In this document: positions 31,256 to 43,100 of the stretch, in pieces
Layout: each line of letters starts with the position of its first letter
Position numbering within the stretch: position 1 is the first letter of the stretch
Source of the DNA: Hyalella azteca
Taxonomy: Eukaryota; Arthropoda; Malacostraca; Amphipoda; Hyalellidae
Direction: 5' to 3'
Assembly (NCBI RefSeq): GCF_000764305.2
Contig: NW_025937514.1
Coordinates: 86,203-150,202, forward strand
DNA length: 64,000 nucleotides
Notes under the pieces: model-generated
What the model saw: only the letters and a program-made list of their open reading frames with translations
Databases searched by the model: none
What the model was told of the DNA's origin: nothing
Translations under genes and position numbers: made by a program

Positions 31256-32249
31256 TATATGGTACAGAATCGATTTACCTATATTTATTGATGGGCATAT
31301 TGTCTGAAAAAAGAAGAAAAATCTGTTAATCTAAAGTCTAAACATTTATAAGCTGGCCAAAGTCACCTCTTCATCTGCATCTGATAGTAGGCCTAGTGGC
31401 AAACCAGAGCTTTTTTTAGAATCAGTTCATTTTTAATTTCTTTATTTGCTCAAGATTTTAACCAATTTTTTAAGTATTAATGATAATGCTGGTATGGTAT
31501 CCAATCACTATCCAACTATCCATGATACTTTGCTGGTCTACTAATTGTACTCAAAAATGAACTTGAGGTTGACTGGTAGAGGGAGAGTCTAAAAAACTCT
31601 CTGCTTTGTCACTATGCAGTGAAGGCAGCGAGTCCACATTTTGGAAAATTCTACCTGACATTTTATATTGTAAATTTTTGGCGGGTTCCATTAAAAATTT
31701 CTGATGCCAACTGCCAAAAACGGATTTCAGATTCCTAATCTACACCCCAAAAAACATATAATTAAAAAAAACTTTTTTTTTTATGCACTTAATGAGTTAA
31801 TCAGACAATCTAAAGTAATACCAAATTTGTAATGACATCAGTGATCAAAGTATCAGACTCTCTGACTCCAGACTGGCAGAAGGAGCTTCTGAAGTTCTGA
31901 GCTAGTCTGCAGACTGTCTGCTAGATTGAGCACTGAGCAGTTGACTGAGTTGAGCAGTGCAGTACCATCTCATCTGTTAAAAAATTCTGTTTAGACCACT
32001 AAGACCAGTGCAATGGTGACTCATTGAGAGAAGAATAAGAAATATTTTCATAAATAAACTACCATTCTATAAGTTAGAGGCAAGAATAAAGCTCATCAAT
32101 CCTTCATATTATCATATACTTGTCTGCCGAGTGCCGACATACCTATCTAAAACAATGCGATCGTCTGGGTAATATTAATAAGAATTTCACAACTTACTCC
32201 CACACTTAAACGCCCGGAACTGACAAGTAAAGAACTGCGAAGTGACAAA

Positions 32250-33652
32250 CTGACAACGAAGTGCAACAACCCCTAGTCCCCTACACACGCTGTTGAGGGA
32301 CGATTTGAAGCGCGTCGCAAGGAGAGGCTGTCAGATGAGCCTTAAAAATTATCAAGAACAGGATGCTCTTATGTTTAGATTAATAATTTTATTTGTTTGT
32401 ATATGAAAGAAAATTCAAATATTTCAGCCGTTACTTTGAGTTTCAAAATGGCAAAATAAATCCAAACTCAATGAATGGTAGACAACACGTATTAGTTCTG
32501 TGGCAGACGCAACGTTAAATGAAAAAAAAAATTATCAGATTTTGTAGCATACAATTTACTATTAGCTGACAGAGTGTGACTTCAAAATGCCTGTGTGAGA
32601 AGTTCATTTTTCAACCAACCTGGCTTCGAACAGGCTCAGCTGAGTCAGCTCCCTCCTAACCGATTCGACACTTTCCCTCCTATGAGTTTCTTTACAAATT
32701 ACCTAGGCCGAAATTTACTCCCTTCGTAAATGAGATGGCGATATGAATTTTCCCATGCTTACCCAGCTAATTATTTACAAACGGTGTACAGTAACAATAA
32801 ATATTCTAACTTTGTATTAAAAGAGTTATGATGTGAGTTAATTTCAAGAAACTTTGAATGTTAATGTTCATCACCGCTGGCCATTTCTCGGCCACCTGGA
32901 AGCCGCCCGTTACCGCAAAAAAGGCTGGCTAAGATATCATATTACAATGACTACAAGCTCGAGGGTAGCGACTAGCCGAGCTAAGGGCAGATTGAGGATT
33001 TCGCACGATGGTGCGAATACCTCGCTCTATGACTTCGCAGCACTCAGACTACGAGCCTTATATGCTGGTAGTCTGAGTGCGGCGAGATGTTTGAAGACGT
33101 TCGCGTTTGAAGTCAGAGTGAGGATTTATTCAAACGTGGATGCTTCTTCTTTGGTGACTAAAACGTAGATCTGGATAGCCTGTAAATTAATGCAGTTAGT
33201 GTATAGCAACGCTGGTGCAGTGTCATTATTGCAGGTGTTTGAATAAAATTTGTGGGAAACGCCAATCAAATTAAAACTAAATATCCCCGAAATTTTCGTC
33301 CGTTTATGTTCATAAGTTAGTGTCGATCATTTAAGGCGATGTAATACTCAGCCGCGAACCCCCATCCTTTCTTTAAAAAATTAGATCTGATAGGCGTTCT
33401 AAAGACAACGTAAACTCAGAGAAATTTATGAAAGTTTGTCCATATAACGAAGCACTTTTGGATATCGTGTGTGTCATTCTGACTCATTTTCAGCCGGCAA
33501 AAGAGCGTATCAATCTTTTTTTGCCGATGCAGTCTGTGAGAAAATGTGTCAGAATTTGATGGCTCTTGCATTTTTCTGGATGACATCAGCAAACGTACAG
33601 CGACCGTGTACTTGCTGCCTCGGGAACCAATATTCTTCCTACGAGCTCGAAA
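32250..33652. other. No gene seen; contains a hairpin
   Basis: AT-rich sequence with only short frames. 33,001-33,019 is TTCGCAC-GATG-GTGCGAA and 33,040-33,080 has GCACTCAGACTAC facing GTAGTCTGAGTGC, two adjacent stem-loops. Confidence 0.5.
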
Positions 33653-33656
33653 TTAA

Positions 33657-34022
33657 CACGTTGACTACGAAGTGGTACATATGCGTACCACGAAATGTAT
33701 TTCTCCAGGACGTAGTGGTACATAATTCAAATTGCCTTAAATCGGCCAAATCCGAGAACAAAAAAGGCCAAAAAAGGCCGATAACTCAATATATACTAAT
33801 TTATTTGTAGGTTCCGCTATAAAAATTCCATTTATTTTCTTTTTGCAGTATTTAAAATTTAATTAGGAAGTACCTCTATCATAAATTTTAGCCGGCCAAC
33901 GCAATTGAGAAAAACTAAATCACGGAATTTGTCCAGAGAAAAATGAACGTCTGGCAACCCTGTTTAAAAACAGTACAAAAAATAAAATAATAGTACAAGA
34001 TGAAGCAATCGTAGTCAACGTG
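33657..34022. mobile_element. piggyBac-like MITE, copy 2
   Basis: Preceded by TTAA (33,653-33,656), starts CACGTTGACTACGA and ends TCGTAGTCAACGTG followed by TCAA, a decayed TTAA. Perfect 14-bp TIRs, 366 bp, similar to 9341-9694 over the whole length. Confidence 0.85.
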
Positions 34023-34489
34023 TCAACGTAAAAATAATGGTATGGTATAGCAGTCTTGAGGTCTTGGCATACACTCACAAGTCCGGTGAAAGGTAACGAC
34101 TACGAGAGGTTAATAAGAGCGTAAAGGCAAACAGTGCTTTATTGTTGGCATCGAGGGGAGTACATAGAGTACTGATAAATCCAATACAATTACTGAAGAA
34201 GACAGCCTGGCTCACTGAGCAGTCACGCCTCAATTCAATTAGCAGCTCTTCTATTTGTTCCTGATCACTGGGACAATAATTAAAACACTGACCCATCATG
34301 ACTATGAATCAAATGTAACTGATTAGCAAAACATCACATTTGTCAATAATTAAAATACATTGGCACGAGATAAGTGGGCAAAGGATAAGTGAGCCGAGAG
34401 AAATATGAAGATACGTGAGTTAAGAAGGCACGGTAAGTGGAAGACAGTGGAGGGTCATTAGGTACGAGGGGGGGGGGTTAAGTCAGATT

Positions 34490-34625
34490 TTTATTAAAAC
34501 TCAAAAATTTTCTGAAACTCAAAAAATTCCCAAAACTAAAAAATTTCCCAAAAAGTCAAAAATTTCCCTGAACTCAAAAATTAGTCTGAGATTTTCCCTA
34601 AAACTCAGAAATTAGTCTTGACCCG
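34490..34625. repeat. AT-rich tandem repeat (CTCAAAAATTTCCC type)
   Basis: Degenerate units of about 18 bp, the same family as 39,760-40,310 and followed by the same unique bridge (GATTTTCCCTAAAA ... CTTAATAATTGA) and then the same GTTACCTGAG array. It is the allelic counterpart of 39.8-40.7 kb. Confidence 0.85.
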
Positions 34626-34689
34626 CCCTATGATTATTAATAACTAATCTTAATAATTGACCCATCAACTGTCATCTATCTATTTATCA

Positions 34690-34876
34690 CCCCCTCAGGG
34701 GGTTACATGAGCCCTGCAGGGGTTACCTGAGCCTTAGTTACCTGAGCCCTGCAGGGGTTACCTGAGCCCTAGTTACCTGAGCCCTGCAGGGGTTACCTGA
34801 GCCCTAGTTACCTGAGCCCTGCAGGGGTTACCTGAGCCCTAGTTACCTGAGCCCTAGTTACCTGAGCCCTAGTTAC
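34690..34876. repeat. 15-bp minisatellite copying the PAPS-exon donor
   Basis: Units GTTACCTGAGCCCTA (and longer ones with GCAGGG). On the minus strand the unit reads CTCAG|GTAACTAGGG, and the exon just to its right ends TGGCTCAG|GTAACT. The array is therefore a ladder of donor copies running into the intron. Confidence 0.92.
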
Positions 34877-35003
34877 CTGAGCCAGGTGTTGCCTGAGGAG
34901 GGGAAGGAGGCGAGGGCGCGCGTGGGGAGGCTGTGGGGGCGGGCGAAGCGTGTCTCCTGCTCCCCGCACCCCCGCGCCTCGGGCCACGGCCGGAATGTGC
35001 TGC
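34877..35003 (-). CDS. Sulfotransferase PAPS-binding (5'-PSB) exon, misplaced
   Basis: Read on the minus strand: ETRFARPHSLPTRAL then ASFPSSGNTWLR, ending CTC AG at donor GTAACT. FPSSGNTW is the 5'-phosphosulfate-binding loop of WSCD-type sulfotransferases, where human proteins have FPGAGNTW. The acceptor is either GCAG at 35,004 or GAGCAG at about 34,968; the latter gives phase 0, which fits the exon at 41,687. This exon must precede the RNPFK exon at 38,173 but lies on the wrong side of it, so its contig is out of place, or this end of it is. Confidence 0.85.
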
Positions 35004-35004
35004 G

Positions 35005-35447
35005 ATAACAGCGATAACAGCGATAACAGTCAGGGCGATTACAGTGATGACAGCGATAACAGTCAGGGGCGATAACAGTGATAACAGTCAGGGGCGATAA
35101 CAGCGATAACAGTCACGGCGAAAACAGCGATAACAGTCACGGCGATAACAGCGATAACAGTTACGGTGATAACAGCGATAATAGTCAGGGCGATAACAGC
35201 GATAACAGTTACGGTGATAACAGTGATAACAGTTACGGTGATAACAGTGGTAACAGTTTCGGTGATAACAGTGACAACAGTTTCGGTGATAACATTGATA
35301 ACAGTTACGGTGATAACAGCGATAACAGTTACGGTGATAATAGCGATAACAGTTTCGGTGATAACAGTGATAACAGTTACGGTGATATCAGTGATAACAG
35401 TCAGGGCGATAACAGTGATAACAGTAAGCGCGATAACAGTGATAACA
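35005..35447. repeat. 24-bp type minisatellite (GATAACAGTGATAACAG)
   Basis: About 18 units; on the + strand an open frame reads GDNSDNSY repeatedly, an artefact. On the minus strand the units (CTGTTATCACTGTTATC) form the pyrimidine-rich approach to the acceptor of the PAPS exon. It stops at a single N (35,448). Confidence 0.9.
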
Positions 35448-35448
35448 N

Positions 35449-36502
35449 GTACATTGCTGGCACTAGTGACGCAGTGACTGCCGACATATTACAAGCGGTT
35501 GATGCATATAAATAACGGCTAATTCAACAATAATAATGAACTCTATTTATTGCTAAAACGCAATCATCATGATCAAACTTAGTGATAATTAATGACAAAC
35601 TAATTAACCAGAAAGTTAACCAGCTATAATTAAATGAATGAATACATTGTTCATTGTTCTTAAGAGTCAATAAATAAGTTACTATAAAATATATTTACGT
35701 TGTTGAATAAATAAAATCTTAATTTGGTTCATTAACTAAAAATAAAACAAAATCTTCAATATTAAAGCAACAAACACGATACACAACTCGGGGAAAGTTG
35801 AACGTAAACTTACACAACCTATAGACTAACAATAAAATATCTACGTATTTTTGGTGAAATAACCAACGTCGTTACGACACGCAACGCAACTTAAATTCCC
35901 CGGAAATATTCATCTTGACAATTAATTATTATTTTTAAAGCACTCCATTTACCATTAGTTACCGTATCTAGCTGTTATAGCGCTTGTCAAAAATCAAGGC
36001 CGGCGTCTAAGCCGGTCAAAAATTTTACTGGCGTTTATAAAGAGGCGTAATATTGTTATCGGACCACCACTTCAAGTTGTTATAATTTATTATATTAAAT
36101 AGTTTTATATAAGCTACAGAATATCTTGGAATTTGGTATCGAGGAACAACTCTGCAGGACTTTCACGCCCAGCATTTAAATGCAGGATCAGAAAGTTTGT
36201 CGCCGAAAACACCGGCCAGCGGTCTCAAACTTCTTGATGAAGAAGGTATACGGCGATAAAGAAAACACTTGGTCGCTGACACGTCGATATAGTTTGTGGG
36301 CGGTCGACGTTGACGTTGCCATTAAGGGGAGAGTCTGGGGTAAAATTTATCTCGGCTATTCACAGACGGATCACTCTGAAACTTGGTACACATATGTAAA
36401 ACAGAATTCTAAGACATTTTTGTTCGTGTGAATTTTTCGAAAAAAATGAAAGAAAACGTGAAATTATTAGAAAACGGCCAAAAAAGGGGGTACCGTAGAA
36501 AT
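35449..36502. other. Short contig, no gene seen
   Basis: A 1-kb contig bounded by Ns. AT-rich; one short frame at 36,180-36,431 shows no recognisable domain. Confidence 0.4.
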
Positions 36503-36689
36503 NGTCACAAGAAGTGAGACGTCGTCACAAGAAGTGAGACGTCGTCACGAGACCATCTAGCCTCGTTATCTGCCATGTACTGTCACGACCCACAGTCACC
36601 ATGTGCCGTCGTTGGTAGGCGTCTATTATCGTACCGCCATATGCTGTTATCAATAACACTTCATCACCAACAGCAAATTCCAAGTTTAC

Positions 36690-36862
36690 TCATCATGAGG
36701 GCCCAGCAGTCAGGGCACAGCAGGACCCGTCAAGTTACTCATCAGGAGGGCCCCCACGGTCAGGGCACAGCAGGACCCGTCAAGTTACTCATCAGGAGGG
36801 CCCCCACGGTCAGGGCACAGCAGGACCCGTCAAGTTACCCATCATGAGGGCCCCGCGGTCAG
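36690..36862. repeat. 50-bp repeat spanning the sulfotransferase stop codon
   Basis: CAGGGCACRGCAGGACCCGT and its neighbours recur at 36,711, 36,761, 36,811 and 36,860. On the minus strand each unit contains GTGCCCTGACCG, the same bases as the last codons and stop (GCC GTG CCC TGA). The array therefore grew from the end of the coding region. Confidence 0.85.
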
Positions 36863-37165
36863 GGCACGGCGATGTTGGACTCAGGAGGACACCCGTCTCG
36901 GGCCACGTTACGGGCCTCGGCGTTGTCGTACCACTCGTAGTCCTGGACGGGCAGGGGGCGCTTGCCACCCGCCAGGAGAGCGGCGTCCAGCCTGGCAATG
37001 GCGGAGTACACGAGGCACTTGAGGTGCCACGGGAAGTAGTCGATGCCACTGACGGCGTGGCTGTCCCGACGGCGGAAGGCTCCATCGGGCTGCGTCAGGA
37101 GGCACTGCAGACGAGTCTCCGACACCGGGAACTTCAGGAACTCGAGGATGGCCGTGAGTTCGGCT
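36859..37165 (-). CDS. Sulfotransferase last exon
   Basis: Acceptor GTCTGGCAG. It encodes AELTAILEFLKFPVSETRLQ and QPDGAFRRRDSHAVSGIDYF, then WHLKCLVYSAIARLDAALLA, ending NIAVP and TGA. The GxFRRR block matches the WSCD C-terminal region, which binds the 3'-phosphate side of PAPS. Confidence 0.88.
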
Positions 37166-40100
37166 CTGCCAGACCATAAATTATCATCATTAAAATGCAG
37201 TCGAAATCTAAGCAAGACGCCATATTAATCGTCTGGTCTTATAAGCCGTTATGACTCTAGCTGCCACTAAACGCCGAATTCTCTCTTGCCGAAATATAAC
37301 CATGTCATATAAACATTGTAAGCTATAACTTATTGTCCAATCATAAAGGTGAAAGTTGCCTGCTACAGTGGCTTTAAGGAAAGAAGTAAAACTCTGTAAT
37401 ACCTTCAGTAACATTTATCAAATGAAAATACTGTACTTATTTCTAGCAAAATATATCTGACAAACCTGAGGTCGCGTTTGAGAGTCTCGTAGTGGGTGAC
37501 GAATACGTCGGCTGCGGGACACTGCCTCACCCAGTCCGAGTAGAAGTTCTCCCAGAGCTGGATCTTGAGGGCGACGAAGTAGGCCCAGCCTGAGCAGGCG
37601 TGAGGGTGAGTACATTTAGGACATGAGGATGGGTTAACATGTGCATCGTCAAGACATGAGTATGCTTCACAGCATGAGAGTGGGGCAATATATAAACTCT
37701 GGGACATAAGCTTGAGCATGTAAACTTAGGGACATGGGGGATGTGGAGCATGTAAACTTTTGGACATGCCGGATGTCGAGTATGTAAATACATCTTCACC
37801 TGAGGGATAGTGAAGATGTAAATTTAGGGAGATCTGGAATGTTTAGCATGTAAATTTAAGGACACGACGGATGATGAGCATGTAAACAAACTTAAGGACA
37901 TGAGTGCGGGTGAAAGCGTTCAATTAAGTACACACGGACTTGAAGTGGGACTTAAGTGGGAAGTTATGACACACAAAATCTGAATTATGAGCTAGAGTGG
38001 GGATCAGTTTCGTGGGGAAGGAACAAACTCCACAAACCTTTTCCCACGAATTGTGATTTTGGAGCAAAGCCTGTGTGTCCCCCAACGTCGAGGTGGCGGT
38101 GGGAGATGAGGGCCTTGAAGGGGTTACGGATCACGACGAGCCCTCCACACCCCAGCACGGTGAAGTGATTCCCCTGCAGCTGCAACAACAACAATATCAA
38201 CAATTAGGGGCAGTGATTTTTAGAGGAAGAACAGATTTTTAGCATGAACAAATTCAGATTGTCATCTAATTTAAGAGTGGAGTTAAGGTTAACCTACTTG
38301 AAGTCCCATAGATACCAGCCAAGCCTGCACGAGGACTCGCGGCACTCAACACTCCCCTTAACTGACTGAAGGTAGTGATACAGATGGTACAAGGTGGTAC
38401 ACACGAAGAAACAGCTGGTACAAGGTAGTACACACGAAGAAACAGATGGTACAAGGTGGTACACACGAAGAAACAGCTGGTGCAAGGTGGTACACACGAA
38501 GAAACAGCTGGTACAAGGTCTGTCTCTTATACACATCTAGATGTGTATAAGAGACAGGNAGTTGCTGGATATTGTAGTGCTACGAGTAGAACAGAACTGT
38601 ACTTAAGATGTACAGTGAACAATGCTGTACAGGTGGTGGGGATTACACAGGTGATACAGGAGATGGCTATTGCACAGGTGGTGTATGAGGTGGGAATTGC
38701 ACAGGTGGGACAAAAGGTGGTTGTTCCGAACGAGCACTCCTGGAGTGAGCTATTGCGGGCAGGTAACGAAGTTGGGCAAAGGAAACCGTGAGATTTATTT
38801 CCTTATTTACAATTTCGTTAACTGAATGAAAGAGCTCAAGCCAGGTGTGAGATTTTGATTAGTTTGCGTTTTTAGCGCATTTTCTCATTTATGGAAAAAA
38901 AGGTGCTATTGTGCTCGCCATGTCCGTCCGTCCGTCTATCTGTCTGTCTGTCTGTCCGTCCGTGACTTCAAGTTTTCGTCGACGATAAAATGCGCTCTCT
39001 GTCACTCACTGCAATGAGTACTGAGTTATATTTTTCTGAGTTTGTAGAGTCTATTTAATGTTAGATGTTTTGGTAGTCAATATTTATTTGTGAGCTCTAA
39101 ATTTCCAGTGCAGCGCGTTTTCGTAGCAAGTTTACCGCCCGTAGCTCTTATTTTTGATTCGAAATAGACTTTCACGATGACAAAATTTAATATTGAAGCG
39201 ACGATAATTAATTAGATGATCAACTTTTGGGAAGCTTGAAGCTTTGAGTGAAATAAAGGAAATAATTAGTGTAAATCTGTTTTGTATCCTTGGCGACTGA
39301 CTAATTATTATATCAATATTATTTTTTGAAGTAAGATCAAGCAGAAGAGTTTAACTTCTTGGAATTTCGAACGCCGGGATAGTGAACTGAGGTCGGGTAG
39401 ATCCTGCATAGCAATTCAAGATTCAACACCGGGATTCTCGCTCGGAACAGTAAAATTCTTCTAATAACGGTCGATGACATGAAAAATAACGCAACTTCAC
39501 GCGTACAATGCTAAGTTACTGCTAACGTGATAAAAAAATCATAGACCGCGTTCCAAAAAAACTTTCCTCAGCGCGTTTTAATTCTCTCAACGGCGGGGAC
39601 AGCAACTCGGGTGTATAGAGCCCGACACAGTGTTAGTTGCACAGGTGGTATATGAGGTGGGTGTTGCACAGGTGGTATATGCGGTGGGTGTTGCACAGGT
39701 GGTATATGCGGTGGGTGTTGCACAGGTGGTATATGCAGTGGGTGTTGCACAGGTGGTGNTTTCCTATAACTGAAAAATTTCCCATAAGCCAAAAATATCC
39801 CAAACCTCAAAAATTTCCTAAAACTCAAAAATTTCCCAAAACTCAAAAATTTACCAAAACTCAAAAATTTCCTACAACTCAAAAATTTCCCAAAACTCAA
39901 AAATTTCCTAAAACTGAAAAATTTCCTATAACTGAAAAATTTCCCATAAGCCAAAAATTTCCCAAAACTCAAAAATTTCCTAAAACTCAAAAATTTCCCA
40001 AAACTCAAAAATTTACCAAAACTCAAAAATTCCCAAACCTCAAAAATTTCCTAAAACTAAAAAATTTCCTAAAACTCCAAAATTTACCAAAAGTCAAAAA

Positions 40101-43100
40101 TTTCCCACAACTCAAAAATTTCCTATAACTCAAAAATTTCCTAAAACTGAAAAATTTCCTATAACTGAAAAATTTCCCATAAGCCAAAAATATCCCAAAC
40201 CTCAAAAATTTCCTAAAACTCAAAAATTTCCCAAAACTCAAAAAGTTACCAAAACTCAAAAATTTCCTACAACTCAAAAATTTCCCTGAACTCAAAAATA
40301 AGTCTTTGAGATTTTCCCTAAATATTCAGAAATTAGTTTTGGCCTGCCCTAATAATTATTAATATATAATCTTAATAATTGATCCACTAACTGTCATCGT
40401 TCTGTTCACTACCTCTACAGGGGAGTTACCAGGGGTGTTACCTGAGCCCTGCATGGGGTTACCCGAGCCCTGCAGGGGGTTACCTGAGCCCTGCAGGGGG
40501 TTACCTGAGCCCTGCAGGGGGTTACCTGAGCCCTAGTTACCTGAGCCCTAATTACCTGAGCCCTAGTTACCTGACCCCTAGTTACCTGAGCCCTAGTTAC
40601 CTGAGTCCTAGTTACCTGAGCCCTAGTTACCTGAGCCCTAGTTACCTGAGCCCTAGTTACCTGAGCCCTAGTTACCTGAGCCCTAGTTACCTGAGCCCTA
40701 GTTACCNNNNNNNNNNNNNNNNNNNNNNNNNNNNNNNNNNNNNNNNNNNNNNNNNNNNNNNNNNNNNNNNNNNNNNNNNNNNNNNNNNNNNNNNNNNNNN
40801 NNNNNNNNNNNNNNNNNNNNNNNNNNNNNNNNNNNNNNNNNNNNNNNNNNNNNNNNNNNNNNNNNNNNNNNNNNNNNNNNNNNNNNNNNNNNNNNNNNNN
40901 NNNNNNNNNNNNNNNNNNNNNNNNNNNNNNNNNNNNNNNNNNNNNNNNNNNNNNNNNNNNNNNNNNNNNNNNNNNNNNNNNNNNNNNNNNNNNNNNNNNN
41001 NNNNNNNNNNNNNNNNNNNNNNNNNNNNNNNNNNNNNNNNNNNNNNNNNNNNNNNNNNNNNNNNNNNNNNNNNNNNNNNNNNNNNNNNNNNNNNNNNNNN
41101 NNNNNNNNNNNNNNNNNNNNNNNNNNNNNNNNNNNNNNNNNNNNNNNNNNNNNNNNNNNNNNNNNNNNNNNNNNNNNNNNNNNNNNNNNNNNNNNNNNNN
41201 NNNNNNNNNNNNNNNNNNNNNNNNNNNNNNNNNNNNNNNNNNNNNNNNNNNNNNNNNNNNNNNNNNNNNNNNNNNNNNNNNNNNNNNNNNNNNNNNNNNN
41301 NNNNNNNNNNNNNNNNNNNNNNNNNNNNNNNNNNNNNNNNNNNNNNNNNNNNNNNNNNNNNNNNNNNNNNNNNNNNNNNNNNNNNNNNNNNNNNNNNNNN
41401 NNNNNNNNNNNNNNNNNNNNNNNNNNNNNNNNNNNNNNNNNNNNNNNNNNNNNNNNNNNNNNNNNNNNNNNNNNNNNNNNNNNNNNNNNNNNNNNNNNNN
41501 NNNNNNNNNNNNNNNNNNNNNCCTCAAGCACACGGTACACCTCAAGCACACGGTACACCTCAAGCACACGGCACACCTCAAGCACACGGTACACCTCAAG
41601 CACACGGCATACCTCAAGCACACGGTACACCTCAAGCACACGGCACACCTCAAGCACACGGCACACTACCCACAAGGTACCCACACATTGAGGAAGATGC
41701 GGTACTCAGGTCCCCAGTTGTGGGGCTGGATGTGTTTAAGGGAGTGTGGGAAGCGGACCGCGGACCGCAATGTGGACACAATCTTCTCGCCGCCCCCCAC
41801 CAGGGGCACCACCTGCCCTCGGTCCCGCAGCTGGCGCACGTACACCTTCTCCAGCTTCTGCTGCACCTGTTGCGGGTACAAACAATACACATAATTTATG
41901 TATAACATGTGTAAGTCATGTATAATAAACGGCTTTTACTTATGTATAACACATGTAAGTCTAAGTCATGTATATCAAACGGCTTTTATCATAATCAACC
42001 GCATACTAACAATCGTGTCATAAGGTGAGCCCGACCTATTGGCTATGAGACCTGTAGATGATCCCTGAGACATGATCTACCATCTCCTATGAGACCTGTA
42101 GATGATCCCTGAGACATGATCTACCATCTCCTATGAGACCTGTAGATGATCACTAAGATCTACCATCTCCCACAACTCCCCACCACCTCTACGGTACGCA
42201 CGTCATTGGTCTGCAGGTTGAGAGAGCGTCGCTTGGTAGGGGAGAGTTGCGGGTTGTCCGCCGCCAGCTTGCCTAGGAGGACACCAGCGAGTGCCAGCAG
42301 CGGGGTGCTNATCCCTGAGATATGATCTACCATCTCCTATGAGACCTGTAGATGATCCCTGAGATCTACCATCTCCCACAACTCCCCACCACCTCTACGG
42401 TACGCACGTCTTTGGTCTGCAGGTTGAGAGAGCGTCGCTTGGTAGGGGAGAGTTGCGGGTTGTCCGCCGCCAGCTTGCCTAGGAGGACACCAGCGAGTGC
42501 CAGCAGCGGGGTGCTTTCTGCCGCTGATGGTCCTTCCGATGATTGGCCTCCAGCTGATGGTTGGCCGCTCAAGAGGCGGCCAACCATTCCATTTTTGTGC
42601 TGAAAAATAAGTGGATAAGCGACAGATTCCGCCCGACTTCACCTTCTGCTTGAACAGATTTTTTTAAACGAAAACCGTCAGCTGTGTTATTAGTATCATT
42701 CGCTTTTAAAGAGAATTAGAACATTTCATAATAATTAATGCTAAATTCCCAACAAGAACTCTCAACGTTTCCATAAGGTACCAGTAATTTTTAACGATAA
42801 CTCTAACTTCAACGTGGGTGTATCCAATAACCTCTGCGTTGACTGCGAATAAAATTGCGGAGAAATCTACGGTCTTTACATTGAGCGAAAATGAATGCGT
42901 TTTGCGTTTACGTTCATCATAACAAAAATTCACGCCCCTCCCTGGGGTTACCTGCCACTCCACGGGGTGCAGGGGGAAGACGCCCCCCACGCCGCTGTAG
43001 ACCCCCCGCGCCTTTTGGAACTGCACAACCCCTCCCTCATCGCCGCCTGCGTCGCCGTCGCCTGTGGGTTTTACGTCACCATTTATTCCTCCGTCAACGT

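Noticed and set aside
35078..35515. 145-residue frame of DNSDNSYG repeats
   Set aside because: Product of the GATAACAG array, which serves as the acceptor-side intron of the sulfotransferase on the other strand; it also crosses an N.
38266..38350. Exon with LAGIYGTSS as the missing post-PAPS-loop exon
   Set aside because: It resembles ATGIYTGS of WSCD proteins only weakly and the phase after CTC AG at 34,877 does not fit.
38294..38791. Short frames containing MCIRDR and SYTHLDVYKRQ
   Set aside because: These peptides are translations of the Nextera adapter, a known contamination.
40415..41684. Frames of 328 and 414 residues across the N block
   Set aside because: Translated Ns plus minisatellites; meaningless.
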